Assembly (NCBI GenBank): GCA_016081115.2
Contig: JABTTQ020000034.1
Coordinates: 186,001-250,000, forward strand
DNA length: 64,000 bases
From: Rehmannia glutinosa
Lineage: Eukaryota; Streptophyta; Magnoliopsida; Lamiales; Orobanchaceae
Direction of reading: 5' to 3'
Below the pieces are notes generated by a model that searched no databases, was not told where the DNA came from, and saw nothing but the letters and a program-made list of their open reading frames with translations. Positions 46,033 to 57,127 of this stretch are shown piece by piece (position 1 is the first letter of the stretch; each line of letters starts with the position of its first letter). A program made the position numbers and the translations under genes.

Positions 46033-48990
46033 ATGAACTCTCGCTATCTTGTTGTTCGATTTGGTGGTCATTGGGAAGGTTTAGAATATAAAAGTGGTGA
46101 AGAAGAAGTTGTACGTATTAAACCGGGCAAAATGAATTATAGTGAAATATTGGAGGAGGTTTATGGTGTTGTTGATGTTGATAGGGGTGTATACGATTGT
46201 ATAATGCATTCTATTGTAGATATTTCTGGAAACAAACTTGGGAAGTTAAAGTTGAAAAACGATGATGACATTGAAAGCTGCGTTTGGGAACACCGAGTTA
46301 CCATTGTTTTTGTAACATCGAAAAGAAAAACGATGGGTGAGACTAGTTCGCATAATGTATTGGGAGGTCCGCTCGAGCATAATCGAGTTGAGAACGTTGA
46401 AGGTCAACAAGGTGTTGGTGGAAGTTTTATGCAACTAATGGCTAGTCGAATGATTTGTCGTGATCATTGGGCCTAATTACAAGCAACTTCTTGGTTTTCA
46501 ACAATACGGTTTACCGCAAATCAATCCATATAGTCATGCGGTAAGGCCAGTGGAGCACCTTTTATGCATATGAACAATGTTCCAATTATTGATCATCCGC
46601 GTCCACTAGCACCTACGGTTAATGTTCCAAATATCAATTGTCCAGGGACCTAGTATAAGGCCAAGCAATGAAGATGGCTATTATCCGATATGGGTTGTGA
46701 TAATACCGATGTTAATTGTGATAATATCGATGTTGATGTTGGTTGTGATAATAATGACATTAATTATGGTGCAAAACTACGGTCAAATGATTTTGGTGAG
46801 AACTACACCGATGGTGATGTTGGTACCGGCGTTGAAGCTAATAATCAATTTGAAAATGACCAGCAACGTCTTGAATTTGAGGAATTTTGTGAGTGGAGAC
46901 GAGAGCGGAGAGAAGTATTTTAAAACCAAAACCAAGATGCAAAGATAAGTACGCAGGTGTTAACTTACATCCGATATCCATAGAGACAATATGGACGAAA
47001 CAATAGTGCCCACGGGACGAAGTTGGGTGATTCTGGTACACTCTCGCACCTTTCGGTTCCCGAGGAAACCGCTGGTTAGAAGCATACGGTGGGACATTGC
47101 GCCAAGGAGCAATATACATGAGCAAAACTGAATTGGATATCGCACTAGGCATGCATCACCTTGAAAATCAAGTCGAGTATCGAGTTGAACGCTCGGATAA
47201 GACTCGTTTTCATGCAATATGCAAGTATGAACGATGCCCTTTTCGAATGCGTGCATATGGAAAGGATGGTATTTGGAGAGTAGGGAAGTTTGACAAGCAC
47301 CATGGATGTGGGTTAAATTTGAATGACAATGCATCTAGGCGGGTGCATTCTAAAGTAGTAGGTACGTATTTTGCATCTAGATTACTAGTGGAACATTCTG
47401 CACTCGTGCCAAGAGATATGATAGCGGAGTTGGAATTGCGACATGGGCTTAAAATGAGTTATAATGTTGCGTTGAGTGCAAAGCATCATGCCTTTGGGTT
47501 GATATATGGAGATAGCAACAAGTCATTCAATCTAATTCCGGCATACTTACATATGTTGAATTTAACGAATCCCGGATCGGTAACTAGATGGAAGTCGGAT
47601 AATTCTAATAGATTCAAGTATGCGTGTTTTTTGCTTTGCATGCATCAATCATGGATTCGAACAATGCCCGACCGATTATTGTGATTGATGGAACACACCT
47701 TAAAGGCAAATACCTAGGGGAATATTGTTTGTAAAAGAATAAAAGATGGTAATGAACAGATTTTCCCACTTGTTGTTGGAATCGGGATGTTGAAAACGCG
47801 ATTCTTGGACATGGTTTTTGAGACAGTTGAGAGATGCTTATAATTGCCCTCGTGATCTCGATTGTTTCGATCATCATAAGAGTATCGTAATGCCATAAAA
47901 GCAGATACCGAAGCATCACATGGGCTTTGCACTTATCATTTGCGAGTAATTTGGCTCAATACGGTCAACATATAGTAGCAATGTTTAGGAATGCAGCATA
48001 TTCATACCGCCGTGAAGATTATGATAAGTATTTTGAAAACATAAAAGTTGCTAGTGAGACGGGTGCGTTTAAGTTAGAACGTGCGGGGAAGACGGATGGT
48101 CTCGAGTTAAGTGTCTGTCCGGCGTTATGGGTTCATGACATCAAACTCACTGAGAGCTTCAATAGTCGGTTATTATGGGCCGAAAGTTACTGTTTTCTCA
48201 GGCTTGAGTGTGCTCGGACTATTATTGAAAAGTGGTTTCATGAACGACGACCGCTGCTGCTAATGATAAAGATCAAGAGCTAACACTTGAAGCAACCAAA
48301 AGATTAAATGATGCGATTGAGATAGGTCGTAGAATGGATGTACAATGTCTTAGTAATGTGAAGTACAAGGTGAAAGATGGAACAAAGACTTATTTGGTTG
48401 ACTTATCCAAAAGAACGTGCAACCGCCGAGAATTTGAATATGAATTGATGCTTTGCGCCCATGCATGCAGCAATTAGGTATAAAGAAATTTAAAATTTGT
48501 ATCAATATTTTCACATAATTCGTTCAATATTTTAAAATAATTGTTTGTTTATTTGTGCGGGAAGCGCGAACCTCAATATCTATTCATTTTTGTCGCCCAT
48601 TATTATAAAAATGGAAATCTTCAAAAATATGGGCGGGTGAAGTTTTACCAGTTCGATCCGAGTGAATGGGTTCTACCACAAGAGGTGCGAGACTTAGTAT
48701 GCAACCCTCCAAATAACCCGAGACAAGGTGTCGTCCTAGACAAAGTAGAGTTCATTCATTTTGTTGAATCATCAAGTAATCGTTCACGTAAGAGTCAAAT
48801 TTGTTCAAGGTGTGGGGTGTGGCCACAATTGCGTCAAATGCACTATGTCATTGCCGATGAGCACGAAAGTGCCTCGCTGACAAACAAAACCCGGTCCTTT
48901 GAGACAAGTGCGTAATAAGAAGAAATGTGGAATATGCCGGCAGATGATCATACCCGTAGAAAATGTCCGAGACGCCCGGATGATGAAAAT
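46033..48990 (+). pseudogene. mudrA-type MULE transposase, frameshifted
   Basis: From ATG 46033 the first frame (to 46476) gives a mudrA-type N-terminal region (YLVVRFGGHWEG). After decayed acidic linker sequence, 47097-47684 encodes the DBD_Tnp_Mut part (HAICKYERCPFRMRAY, WRVGKFDKHHGC). The MULE catalytic domain begins at about 47640 with the block IIVIDGTHLKGKYLG (first catalytic Asp), and the GLCTYHL motif appears near 47925. The C-terminal part follows (MFRNAAYSYRREDY, LWVHDIKLTESFNS, ARTIIEKWFHERR). A SWIM zinc-finger remnant (CNRREFEYELMLCAHAC, second Cys changed to Arg) lies near 48418-48470, then PPNNPRQG and a broken zinc knuckle to about 48990. At least five frame changes; non-functional. 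Known role: cut-and-paste transposition at the terminal repeats. Confidence 0.88.
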
Positions 48991-49094
48991 TAGGCAAAAG
49001 TTTATTTCAAATGTAACACTATTTTCTAGAAAAAACACACAAGAAATGAAACTCATGAGTCTAAATGTGTTAATCATGTCAAGTAGTGTCCTTT

Positions 49095-49385
49095 ACAAGA
49101 TACGATATATGGCACGATATTTCGTGCCAACTATCAAGCACGATATCGTGACTTATATAGTTGTACGATATATCGTGCCCTATTATAGTTGGTACGTAAT
49201 ATCGTGTCTTATGTTTGGCACGATATATCGTGCCACTATATTTTCCACGATATCGTGCCAACTATATAAGTCACGACATATCGTGGCAAATATAGGGGCA
49301 CGATATTTCGTGCCAACTATATAGGGCACGATATCGTGCCAACTATGATATAAGTGGCACGATATTATGCCTAATTGTAGTTTTG
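49095..49385. repeat. Palindrome cluster 2 in MULE
   Basis: About twelve copies such as GGCACGATATTTCGTGCC, GCACGATATCGTGAC and GGCACGATATCGTGCC, joined by AACTATATAGG- or CTATTATAG-type spacers. It lies between the 3' end of the transposase and the 3' end of the convergent accessory gene. Confidence 0.9.
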
Positions 49386-49599
49386 CTGTTCTGTTTTTGT
49401 TGATTTCTTATCTGCTAATTGTAACTCTTTTAATTTAAAGAATTCTTGTTTTTTTAAACAAAATGAATATTTAATTTAAATAACTCAAAATATTTAGAAG
49501 ATATACAACAATATGTACTACAACTCCCAAGTACTACTATCAATACTGTACTAGTAAACTTGTCGTGCCATATTCTTCCTTATCTCTGGAATCGACTGC

Positions 49600-51849
49600 T
49601 CCACATACTTCCTATTAATCTTATGTGTGATACAACTAATGATGGAATGTATGGCAAATACACCACAACTGGTGGGGTCGTTTCGCAAAAACAATCTTCG
49701 GTCGCTGCCTATGGACAAGTTCCCACTCGGCGGATGGGCTCTTACCTAAGGCGGCGAGAAGCCAGCGAATGAGTACACATGGGAGCATGCGGACGGAGGG
49801 GACGTGTGTCGGCACGCCGATTGGCAAAACTATCATTTGTGTATCGGGCACGCATCGAGTCGTACATATGTCTTTGTGGCTCTACGTAGATCCATCACAG
49901 AGACGACAAAATGGGCCGACAAATTCACGATCATGTACACCTGGGTAAAAACAAAATCAGTAAATAATCAAAAAAAATTGAATGAAAAAAATGAATAAAC
50001 TAGCCAAAAAAATAATTAAATTCAAGTATACCTGCGGTACAGCACTCCATGGACCAGGATTACCCCATCCTGGAGATCCGTGCTGGACAACCCTGACCAA
50101 CTCATCCAGCTCCTATCCGGGAGGAATCTCCTCCATGGTCGCTGGGTCATATACTGTGTCAGCAGGATCCGTACCATGCATACGACTCCATATGTGCCGT
50201 ATGGAATCCTACACATTGAAAAATGTTTATAGGTTAACAAGTATGATTTATTAATTTTACAGTAAAATGCGAGACACATAATAAATAAACTAACCGAAAA
50301 TGTCGTAGATACAATCCTATAACCGAAAATCCTGACGGACTGGTGGATCATCGCGTGCATAGTCGTCGTGGATAGATGGATCAACACGAGTATCCTGACG
50401 GACTGATGCGTCATCTGTCCGGCCATCTAAAGGATCATCGGCCAGATGGGATGATGGACCATCTGCCCTAGGCCGCTTCTCCGGCCTCGAATCGTAGGAG
50501 TAGCGGTGTCGGCCTCGAAACGGGTCACCTCTCCCCCCCCGCCGCCCGCCTCTGTCTCGCCCCTTTGCATAAGCGACACTACTCTGTCCCCCGCTAATAG
50601 GGGGGTCTGGTGTCGAATCGACACTCTCTCTCCGATAGAGGTAGGTGGGAGGGGTCATCGAACCAGACTCGTACCTCGCCTCTACTCCTACCTAAAAACC
50701 GGTTCTCCTCGGGATGAAGCGAGAGGACCTAACAAAATAATCGGATCATCGACTCCTCTATATATATCTCTGGAGCTTCTCTCTGGTCGGATCCAATATC
50801 TCATGACACACTAAAGCCTGTAAATAATATAAATAAATTAATAAAAAATAAATTAATTATTAAATAAATAAATAAGTAAATCTGTTAATACATACCGTGT
50901 CAAAGAAAAATGTCATGTCAATAGCGGTCTTGAAAACCTCCCAAGGCACCTAGGCAATCGGGTGTCGATACTGAGTCGCCAGGCATTACCCAGCAAAGAG
51001 GTATCGCCGAATGCCCAAATCTGTGAGAACATTGATAAGTATGAAAAATAAGATTTTTAAATATTTAAAAACTAATTACAAATATAAATAAAATAAAAAC
51101 ATATACGTACAACAAAGACATAAGTGGCCCTATAAAAATGATAAGAAGGTGGCCGATATCAGGTGGAACGTCCTTAGTATATCGGCCGGTGGCGTAACAT
51201 CAAGTGCCGAATATAATGCATCAATATACGAAAGGAGTATTTCCCCCAAGGAACGCCTCCCATGTGCATCGTCCTCGATCAAAAACCACAACCAACGGCC
51301 CATCTGGTCGATCGCCGCCATCGAAACACGATGATCATGTAAAAGGCAAATAACACCTTCGCCACCTTCGGGCATCGCCTGGTGAGTCACGGAAGGTGCC
51401 AACAAAGCAAATAAATCGCGTAAATGCGCGGCGGTAACCCGATCACCCCTAGGCAATACCGTCTATATATACCGGTCTCGGGTACCTCAAAATCACCGTT
51501 AGGGTCAAATGTGGACCCCGAAAATCGCAATCCCGATATCATAGCAAAATCACGCCGAGAGAATCGATAGTACCGCTTTCCGACGTGGAACCAACACTCC
51601 GATTCCGGAGCGTCCGCACATGCACCTCCATCGCAACTAATGCATGCGGTGCCGCATTACAACGCTCCGCTCATACCCAAAATCCATAAAATATCCAAAG
51701 CCGACTGCCTAAATCGACTATATAAATCATCACCGATCTCCAAAGAACTCATCTCTCGATGGTCCGAATAATATTCGATCAAACGTATCCCGCGATGTGG
51801 GCCCCTCTCGATGATATGAGGGTCTCTTCCATTGTGGACCGACCTACAA
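49600..51849 (-). pseudogene. MULE accessory gene with DUF1985-like region
   Basis: On the minus strand an acceptor-like TTGTTGTAG at 51850 is followed by HNGRDPHIIERGPHRG. Near 51560-51620 the frame reads ECWFHV and RFSRRDFAMISGLRFSG, matching the DUF1985 signature of proteins carried by some plant MULEs. Further frames follow: HLRDLFALL and WFLIEDDAHGRRS (51130-51456), VPWEVFKTAIDM near 50935, and an Arg/Gly/Asp-rich tail (50317-50658). Stops and frame changes separate them, some possibly at introns. Family knowledge: DUF1985 often accompanies Ulp1-like proteases in MULEs; I see no Ulp1 catalytic motif. A plant mobile domain is the main alternative. Confidence 0.5.
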
Positions 51850-51944
51850 CAATTAATAAATTTCAATTTATTAAGATGAATTGTTGAAAAATTGCGAATC
51901 AGTAGTGAAAAAAACAGCATGTGGGACAATATGGATATGGATAT

Positions 51945-52250
51945 CTAGGCACGATATAGGCAAAGAATACATGGAAAGAATACAAAAAAACCCTAGGGCA
52001 CGATATCGTACCAAGATTTATAACTAGTTCAATTTATAACTACGGCACGATATAGTTCAATTTATAACTAGGCATGATATCGTACCCAATTATAACAAGG
52101 CACGATATCGTGCCCGTTATACCTAGGTACGATATGCGGCACGATATCGTACCCAATTATAACAGGGCACAATATCGTGCCCGTTATACCTAGGTACGAT
52201 ATGCGGCACGATATCGTACCCAATTATAACAGGGCACGATATCATGCCGC
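51945..52250. repeat. Palindrome cluster 3 in MULE
   Basis: About ten copies, including a tandem repeat of 67 bp (CGTTATACCTAGG at 52115 and again at 52182) that contains two palindromes per unit. It lies upstream of the accessory gene and about 740 bp from the right MULE end. Confidence 0.9.
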
Positions 52251-52499
52251 TTCATCTTCTACATCAAATCGCGCCGCACGGCGGCTGCTACACCAAGTCA
52301 CCAACATCCAACAATAACCCAACACACAAATTTATCAAACTTATTCACAAATTTATCTAACAATAACCCAATTGATAAACCTTAAACACCAAAATCGAAC
52401 ACTAAAAATCCTAAATCAATTAACCTAACATAAATAGAGTTTAAAACTTAAAATCGAACACTAAAAATCCTAAATCAATGAATCCTAAATGACGATTGA

Positions 52500-52720
52500 T
52501 ATGCTTACCTGTTCGGGGGGAGGCAGCGGCGGAGGATGGTGCGGAGGCGGCGATAAGCAGCGGGCAAGCGGAGAGGATGGTGCGGAGGCGGCGCGGAAGC
52601 GGCAGCGGAGGCGGAGGTGGAGGCGAAGCGGGAGTGGAGGTGGAGGCGTCGACGCGACGACACGATTGAGTCCATGTTCTTCTCTTATTGGGCACGAAAT
52701 GGGGGTTGGTACTTCTTCTT
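52500..52720. other. GC-rich segment near right MULE end
   Basis: GGAGGCGGCGG-type runs form a local GC-rich island in AT-rich DNA. On the minus strand it would encode Pro/Ser/Arg-rich sequence (PPPPPLPLP). It could be a leader or first exon of the accessory gene. A TTTCTTATACGG triplet repeat follows at about 52818-52853. Confidence 0.45.
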
Positions 52721-52889
52721 CTTCTTGTAGTCGCACGAAATGGGGCCTTTTTTCTTTCTTTTGTTTTTTTGTTGGGGCACGAAATGGGGATGGGTTTGGA
52801 CGTTTGGTTTCTTATTTTGTTTTATACGGTTTCTTATACGGTTTCTTATACGGTTTTTGAATTTCAAAATTCAAAAATACCAACTTAAT

Positions 52890-52990
52890 GTAGGGATAAT
52901 TTGGTCAATTTGGGTAGAAAAGAAGTTTTTTATCTTATTGGGTAGAAACAAGTACCCACTATCCATAGTGGGTACTTTAAAAATTCTCCC
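52890..52990 (-). repeat. Right terminal inverted repeat of MULE
   Basis: Complement of the left end; followed by target duplication ATTTTATTA at 52991-52999. Confidence 0.8.
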
Positions 52991-52999
52991 ATTTTATTA

Positions 53000-53637
53000 T
53001 GCCATATGACATAGCTAATCTCATGGGGTCACCCTAAATTTGGTGGAAAAGGACTGAAATATAATTTGTGAAGAATTGCGCAACTGTTTCTTTATGCTGA
53101 GAATCATGAGAGAGAGACACATAATAGATACTGTTCCCAAACAACATCGAAATAAGTTGGGTGGAAAATGTTATTATTTTAGTTTGTTTGAATTTTGATT
53201 TTTTTTTCCTGAGTAAAATGGGATGGGAACACACACTCATATGAGATTGAACTTATGCCAAATCGTTCTGATAGCACAAACGTCTACCACTAAAGCACAA
53301 GATTGATCGAAACGAGTTTGATTAAAGCTTTTATTGAGCCCAACACAAACATGTCTCGAATAACTTTATATTTTATATTTTTTTTTTATCAATTTTATAT
53401 AACGAATGGAACAAATTTTTTAACAATTGATCTAAAACAATATTAAATAATTTAATTTGTTTTGCAGTTAAATAACAACTTCAAATTCAACTGTGAAATG
53501 CTAAGGCTACGTTTGGTTGGGGTTTATGAATATGATATCATACCATTTTAGAAATTTCTTTCATATTAACGTGTTTAGTTCACTCACACAAGGCCCTGGA
53601 AAATGAAATAGCCCGGTTCCTTATCACATCTCCAATG
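53000..53637. other. Spacer
   Basis: AT-rich, no supported gene. GGCTACGTTTGGTTGGGG at about 53505 resembles the start of common plant MITEs, but no matching end was fixed. Confidence 0.5.
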
Positions 53638-54424
53638 TAGGGATGACAATGGGTAGGGTATCCACCAATTAAGGCTATCCATACCCGAATCCTATAATAT
53701 TTATACTACCCGTACCGTCCCAAACCCGATTAAGAAATTACATCTATTACTTGTACCCATCCCAAATCCATTTCTCGATACCCGCGTACTACCCGTATCC
53801 ACCTAAAACCCGTTTTACTTTATATAAAAACTTATAACTATATGAATATTTAGATAACTATTAAATACCAAAAATTAATTATTATGTAATAAAATGCTAA
53901 TTGTTAAATTCTTAATAAATATAACAATTAACCATTTTAATTTGTAAGTCACTACAGGCTATCATCATTCATCAACTAAATCAAAAGCATCACACAAATA
54001 CAAATGTAACCAATACATTCCTTAAAACTGCAGAATCAACACTAGTACATCATTTAATTTATAAAACTACATCATCAGACATGTAGTTATATCAAACTTG
54101 GCAAAGATAAAACACAGTTGGTATGATCATAGATTCAAATTAAATAACTACTTTATATCTTCTTTGTACAAAATAAAAATTTATGTTGGACTTCTATGAA
54201 GATATGTATAATGTCAGAGGAAAAAATAAATGAAAGTTACTAAGGAGTAAAAGGGTTCGGTTAGTGGTGGGTATCCGAGGGATAAACCCATACCTACTCG
54301 TATATAATGGGTAGTAATTTATCATCTCATACTCGTCCCAAATTCGAAAAAGATTACCCATACCCATCTCATTAGGGTCTGGGCAGGTGGGTACTCATGT
54401 CTACCCATCCTGCTGCCATCTCTA
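53638..54424. mobile_element. hAT-type non-autonomous element, 787 bp
   Basis: Ends are TAGGGATGACAATGGGTAGG and, on the complement, TAGAGATGGCAGCAGGATGG. Flanks CTCCAATG (53630-53637) and CTCTAATG (54425-54432) match at 7 of 8 positions. Subterminal ACCCGTA and TACCCAT motifs repeat at both ends. The interior is AT-rich and no transposase is visible. Confidence 0.85.
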
Positions 54425-54649
54425 CTCTAATGTGATAATATATCCCACATTGGGATGATATCCAATTTACAACCCATTTTCCTGCAAACCTACACATATC
54501 CAAAAAACTCAATCTTTCAAACAAACAAGTTATCAGGCTATAGTGTATCCATTAGAAAAGACTAAATAATAACTTGGGAATTAATCACGCCCAATCTCAC
54601 TCTTGATTTATTACCACACTAAAGGACTAATTATGCCCGTAAAATGTTA

Positions 54650-54922
54650 CTCCCTCCGTCCCAATAAGATAAGTCACATTTTCGTTTTCGTCTGTCCCAA
54701 ATTATGGGTTTGTTTCCTTATTGAGAGTATTAATTACACAGCAATAGACTAAACTACCCTTATTTAATTCACTTTGCTTGAGACCAACAATGATATATTC
54801 TCATTTATGCAAGCATAAAGTAGGAAGAATATGGAAAAAAGATTATTATCCAAATTACATTTATAATGTTTTCTTAATCCGTATAAAATACTCTATTTGC
54901 CTATCTTAATGGGACGGAGGAG
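54650..54922. mobile_element. Stowaway (Tc1/mariner) MITE, 273 bp
   Basis: The left end CTCCCTCCGTCCCAATAAGA and complement of the right end CTCCTCCGTCCCATTAAGAT are the classic Stowaway terminal repeat. TA duplications flank it at 54648-54649 and 54923-54924. No coding capacity. Confidence 0.93.
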
Positions 54923-54924
54923 TA

Positions 54925-55500
54925 ATTATCAATATAAATGAGTTAGGAAACAAAAGAAAAAACATAAATTGTTAATGATTAAGCCATATTCAATTATCAG
55001 TAAGCACTGGGCTTGATTTAATGCGATCCTATAATATGGCCTCAACCGACAAGTCGACAACTTTGATACCCTATTTCCCTAGTCAAGCATTTAACTACCT
55101 CTCCGAGCCCCATTATTTTCTTCATTGCTTGCCCAATTTAACAACCTTTCTATCATCATCATCCTTGTGAAAATTAAAGATAATCATTAATCACTAACTG
55201 TTGTTCTAAGGACAATTATCATGCACTTAACTATAGATCTACGTTCGCAATCTGGAGAATCCACATGTCAATCAATTATATGGGACTTATTGTAATGAAC
55301 AATATCCTGTCCTTCGTCGGTTGCTTGCTTCCATCGCGGTCCCGGCCGCTGGAATCGATTCGACCTTCTTTTTCCCCCTTCCTTTGTCTCCTTCTTTTAT
55401 TTTTCTTCTTCGTCAGCCTCTCCTCTTTGGATTCTGGTCATCGTCCTGTGTGTCAACCCCACCCACCATTAGTCTCACATATTAGGGTTTTGCTTTAATT
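54925..55500. other. Spacer and possible LINE 5' region
   Basis: No gene is supported. Pyrimidine-rich sequence from about 55340 may belong to the 5' untranslated part of the following LINE. Confidence 0.45.
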
Positions 55501-57127
55501 TTTTTTCCTTTCAGCAGTCTGTTCTTTTCCAATTTTTAGCGTCTTGGTCTCGTTTTTTGTCCCGTCTTCTTTTTCGTTTCTCTTATCTGGTCGTCGGAGT
55601 GAGGGTTATCTAACATCCTTGTCCAATACAATTTGGTTTCCGCTAACCCTAGTTTGTTTTTGTTATATTTTCAGGAATACAATGCCGGATCTTTACCCAG
55701 ATTCAGTTGTTGTATTGGTTTTGAACAAGCAGTCGGAATGGAAGAGTTGACGGAGTGAGAAGGAAATATTATAGATCTAGATGGGACTAACAGTAGTGAA
55801 ACTCCTAACGCCAATGCTTCATCCTTTTGTTTGTTGGGTACCGACAAGTCGTGGAAAGTGTTTTACCTCATTGAGATTATGAAAAAATCTTGGAAAACCA
55901 AGCATCCAATTACAGCTAGGGGATGGGGGGCGGATCTAATTCTATTCCGATTTGAATCCAAAGAAGATAGAGATTGGGTGATCGCCAACCAACCCTGGCA
56001 TTATGATGGGGGCGTCTTTGCCATTCGGAAAGTGGATAAGAATGAACAACCTTCAATGACGAGGGTATCCCACGGAACATTTTGGATTCAGATATATGAT
56101 ATTCCGGAGGCTTGTATGAACATCAACACCGCAAAAATTTTAGCGGGACAACTCGGGGATTTGGTTTCTACTGACAACTCTACTGAGGGCCTTTTTGGAA
56201 AATTCATCCGCATGAAAATATCCATTGGCATCACCAATCCTTTACCCAGAATCATCTCCATAAAAACTCAAGGGAAGCTTCTAACCATACCCCTAAAATA
56301 TGAATCATTGCCTATTTATTGCTTTTGCTGCGGCTTGATCGGGCACTCTTTCCGTAATTGTGATAATTACGATCGAAATGAGTGTCAGGACCTGACAAGC
56401 ATGAAATACGGCCAGTGGCTCAAAGCATCGCCCCTAAAACGAACCTCTCTTGCCCGTGAAAACACACCTCTTACCCAAAATCCTCTAGCCTGAAACCTTT
56501 TTCATACATCTACGCCCACGTCCTCGTCCAACACTGGTTACCGAAACACGAACCCAAATCCATCCATTGTACTCCCTCTCGAATCAATCAACAAACACAA
56601 ACACCTTTCCCCACCAACTCAAGAAAACAACCAAAACCAAAACCACATTCACGAAACCTTGGAATCATTATCACTCATATCCTCACCCAAAGCCAATCGT
56701 AACCCTTCAAAGCAAATGCCTACCACTGAATCCTTAAACCTTCGAAATCTCGAACTCTCACTCATGAAAATCCTCACCCAAATGAACTCCAACATTCACA
56801 CTCCGAAGCCACCCAACAATACTCCAACACAAACCAATTCCAACACTCGAAACTTCATCAACCCCCCAGTTTTGCCACCAAAAATCTCAAAGGTACCCGA
56901 CACCCCACCACTACTTGACAACCCCACATCCAACGAAATGGCCCTCCTCAACCCACGTCACCTGCTGACACCCATAAACCCACAAATAGACCACTAAAAA
57001 GCCATTCCACCACCAAAACTAAGCGGGGGTGGCACTGACTCATGCATCGAACCCCAACAAAAAACTGACACCCTCCAAATCCACTCCATTAAGCCAATTC
57101 ACCGCTTCTAAACATAACCCCGAACTA
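55500..57127 (+). mobile_element. LINE (L1-type) 5' part, interrupted by Sirevirus
   Basis: Contains an ORF1 remnant and a Pro/Asn/Thr-rich downstream stretch (to 57000) but no endonuclease or reverse transcriptase before the Sirevirus LTR at 57128. The rest may lie beyond the window on the far side of that element. The left border is uncertain. Confidence 0.6.
55831..56493 (+). pseudogene. LINE ORF1-like protein with DUF4283 and zinc knuckle
   Basis: The 220-codon frame opens without ATG; upstream in-frame coding-like sequence begins near 55770 after a stop, so the N-terminus is damaged. WKTKHPITARGWGADLILF, FESKEDRDWVIANQPWHYDG and FWIQIYDIPEACMN form the DUF4283 domain typical of plant LINE ORF1 proteins. 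IYCFCCGLIGHSFRNC is a CCHC zinc knuckle. Family role: RNA binding in the LINE ribonucleoprotein. The frame stops at 56493; a second Pro/Asn/Thr-rich frame (56659-56997) may be its C-terminal tail after a shift. Confidence 0.75.

Larger units (their letters stand above)
45295..52990 (+). mobile_element. MULE with mudrA-type transposase and DUF1985-like cargo
   Basis: A perfect 9-bp duplication ATTTTATTA lies at 45286-45294 and 52991-52999. Terminal inverted repeats of about 100 bp are degenerate: GAGCAAATGGGGCAAATTAC at the left against GGGAGAATTTTTAAAGTACC on the complement of the right end. Both continue with GATAAAAAAC and TTTCTACCCAA blocks. Inside are a plus-strand decayed mudrA-like transposase (46033-48990), a minus-strand accessory gene (about 49600-51849), and three clusters of a GGCACGATATCGTGCC palindrome. 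Total 7.7 kb. The transposase is broken, so movement would need another copy. Confidence 0.9.

Noticed and set aside
46838..47334. Minus-strand open frames over the transposase
   Set aside because: They are shadows; the plus strand carries the MULE domain motifs in order.
45725..52250. The palindrome clusters as CRISPR arrays
   Set aside because: Repeats are short, variable and palindromic with irregular related spacers, there are no cas genes, and the DNA is plant nuclear.
53505..54540. An outer PIF/Harbinger-like MITE split by the hAT element
   Set aside because: The left sequence looks like a MITE start, but I could not find a convincing matching right end or duplication.
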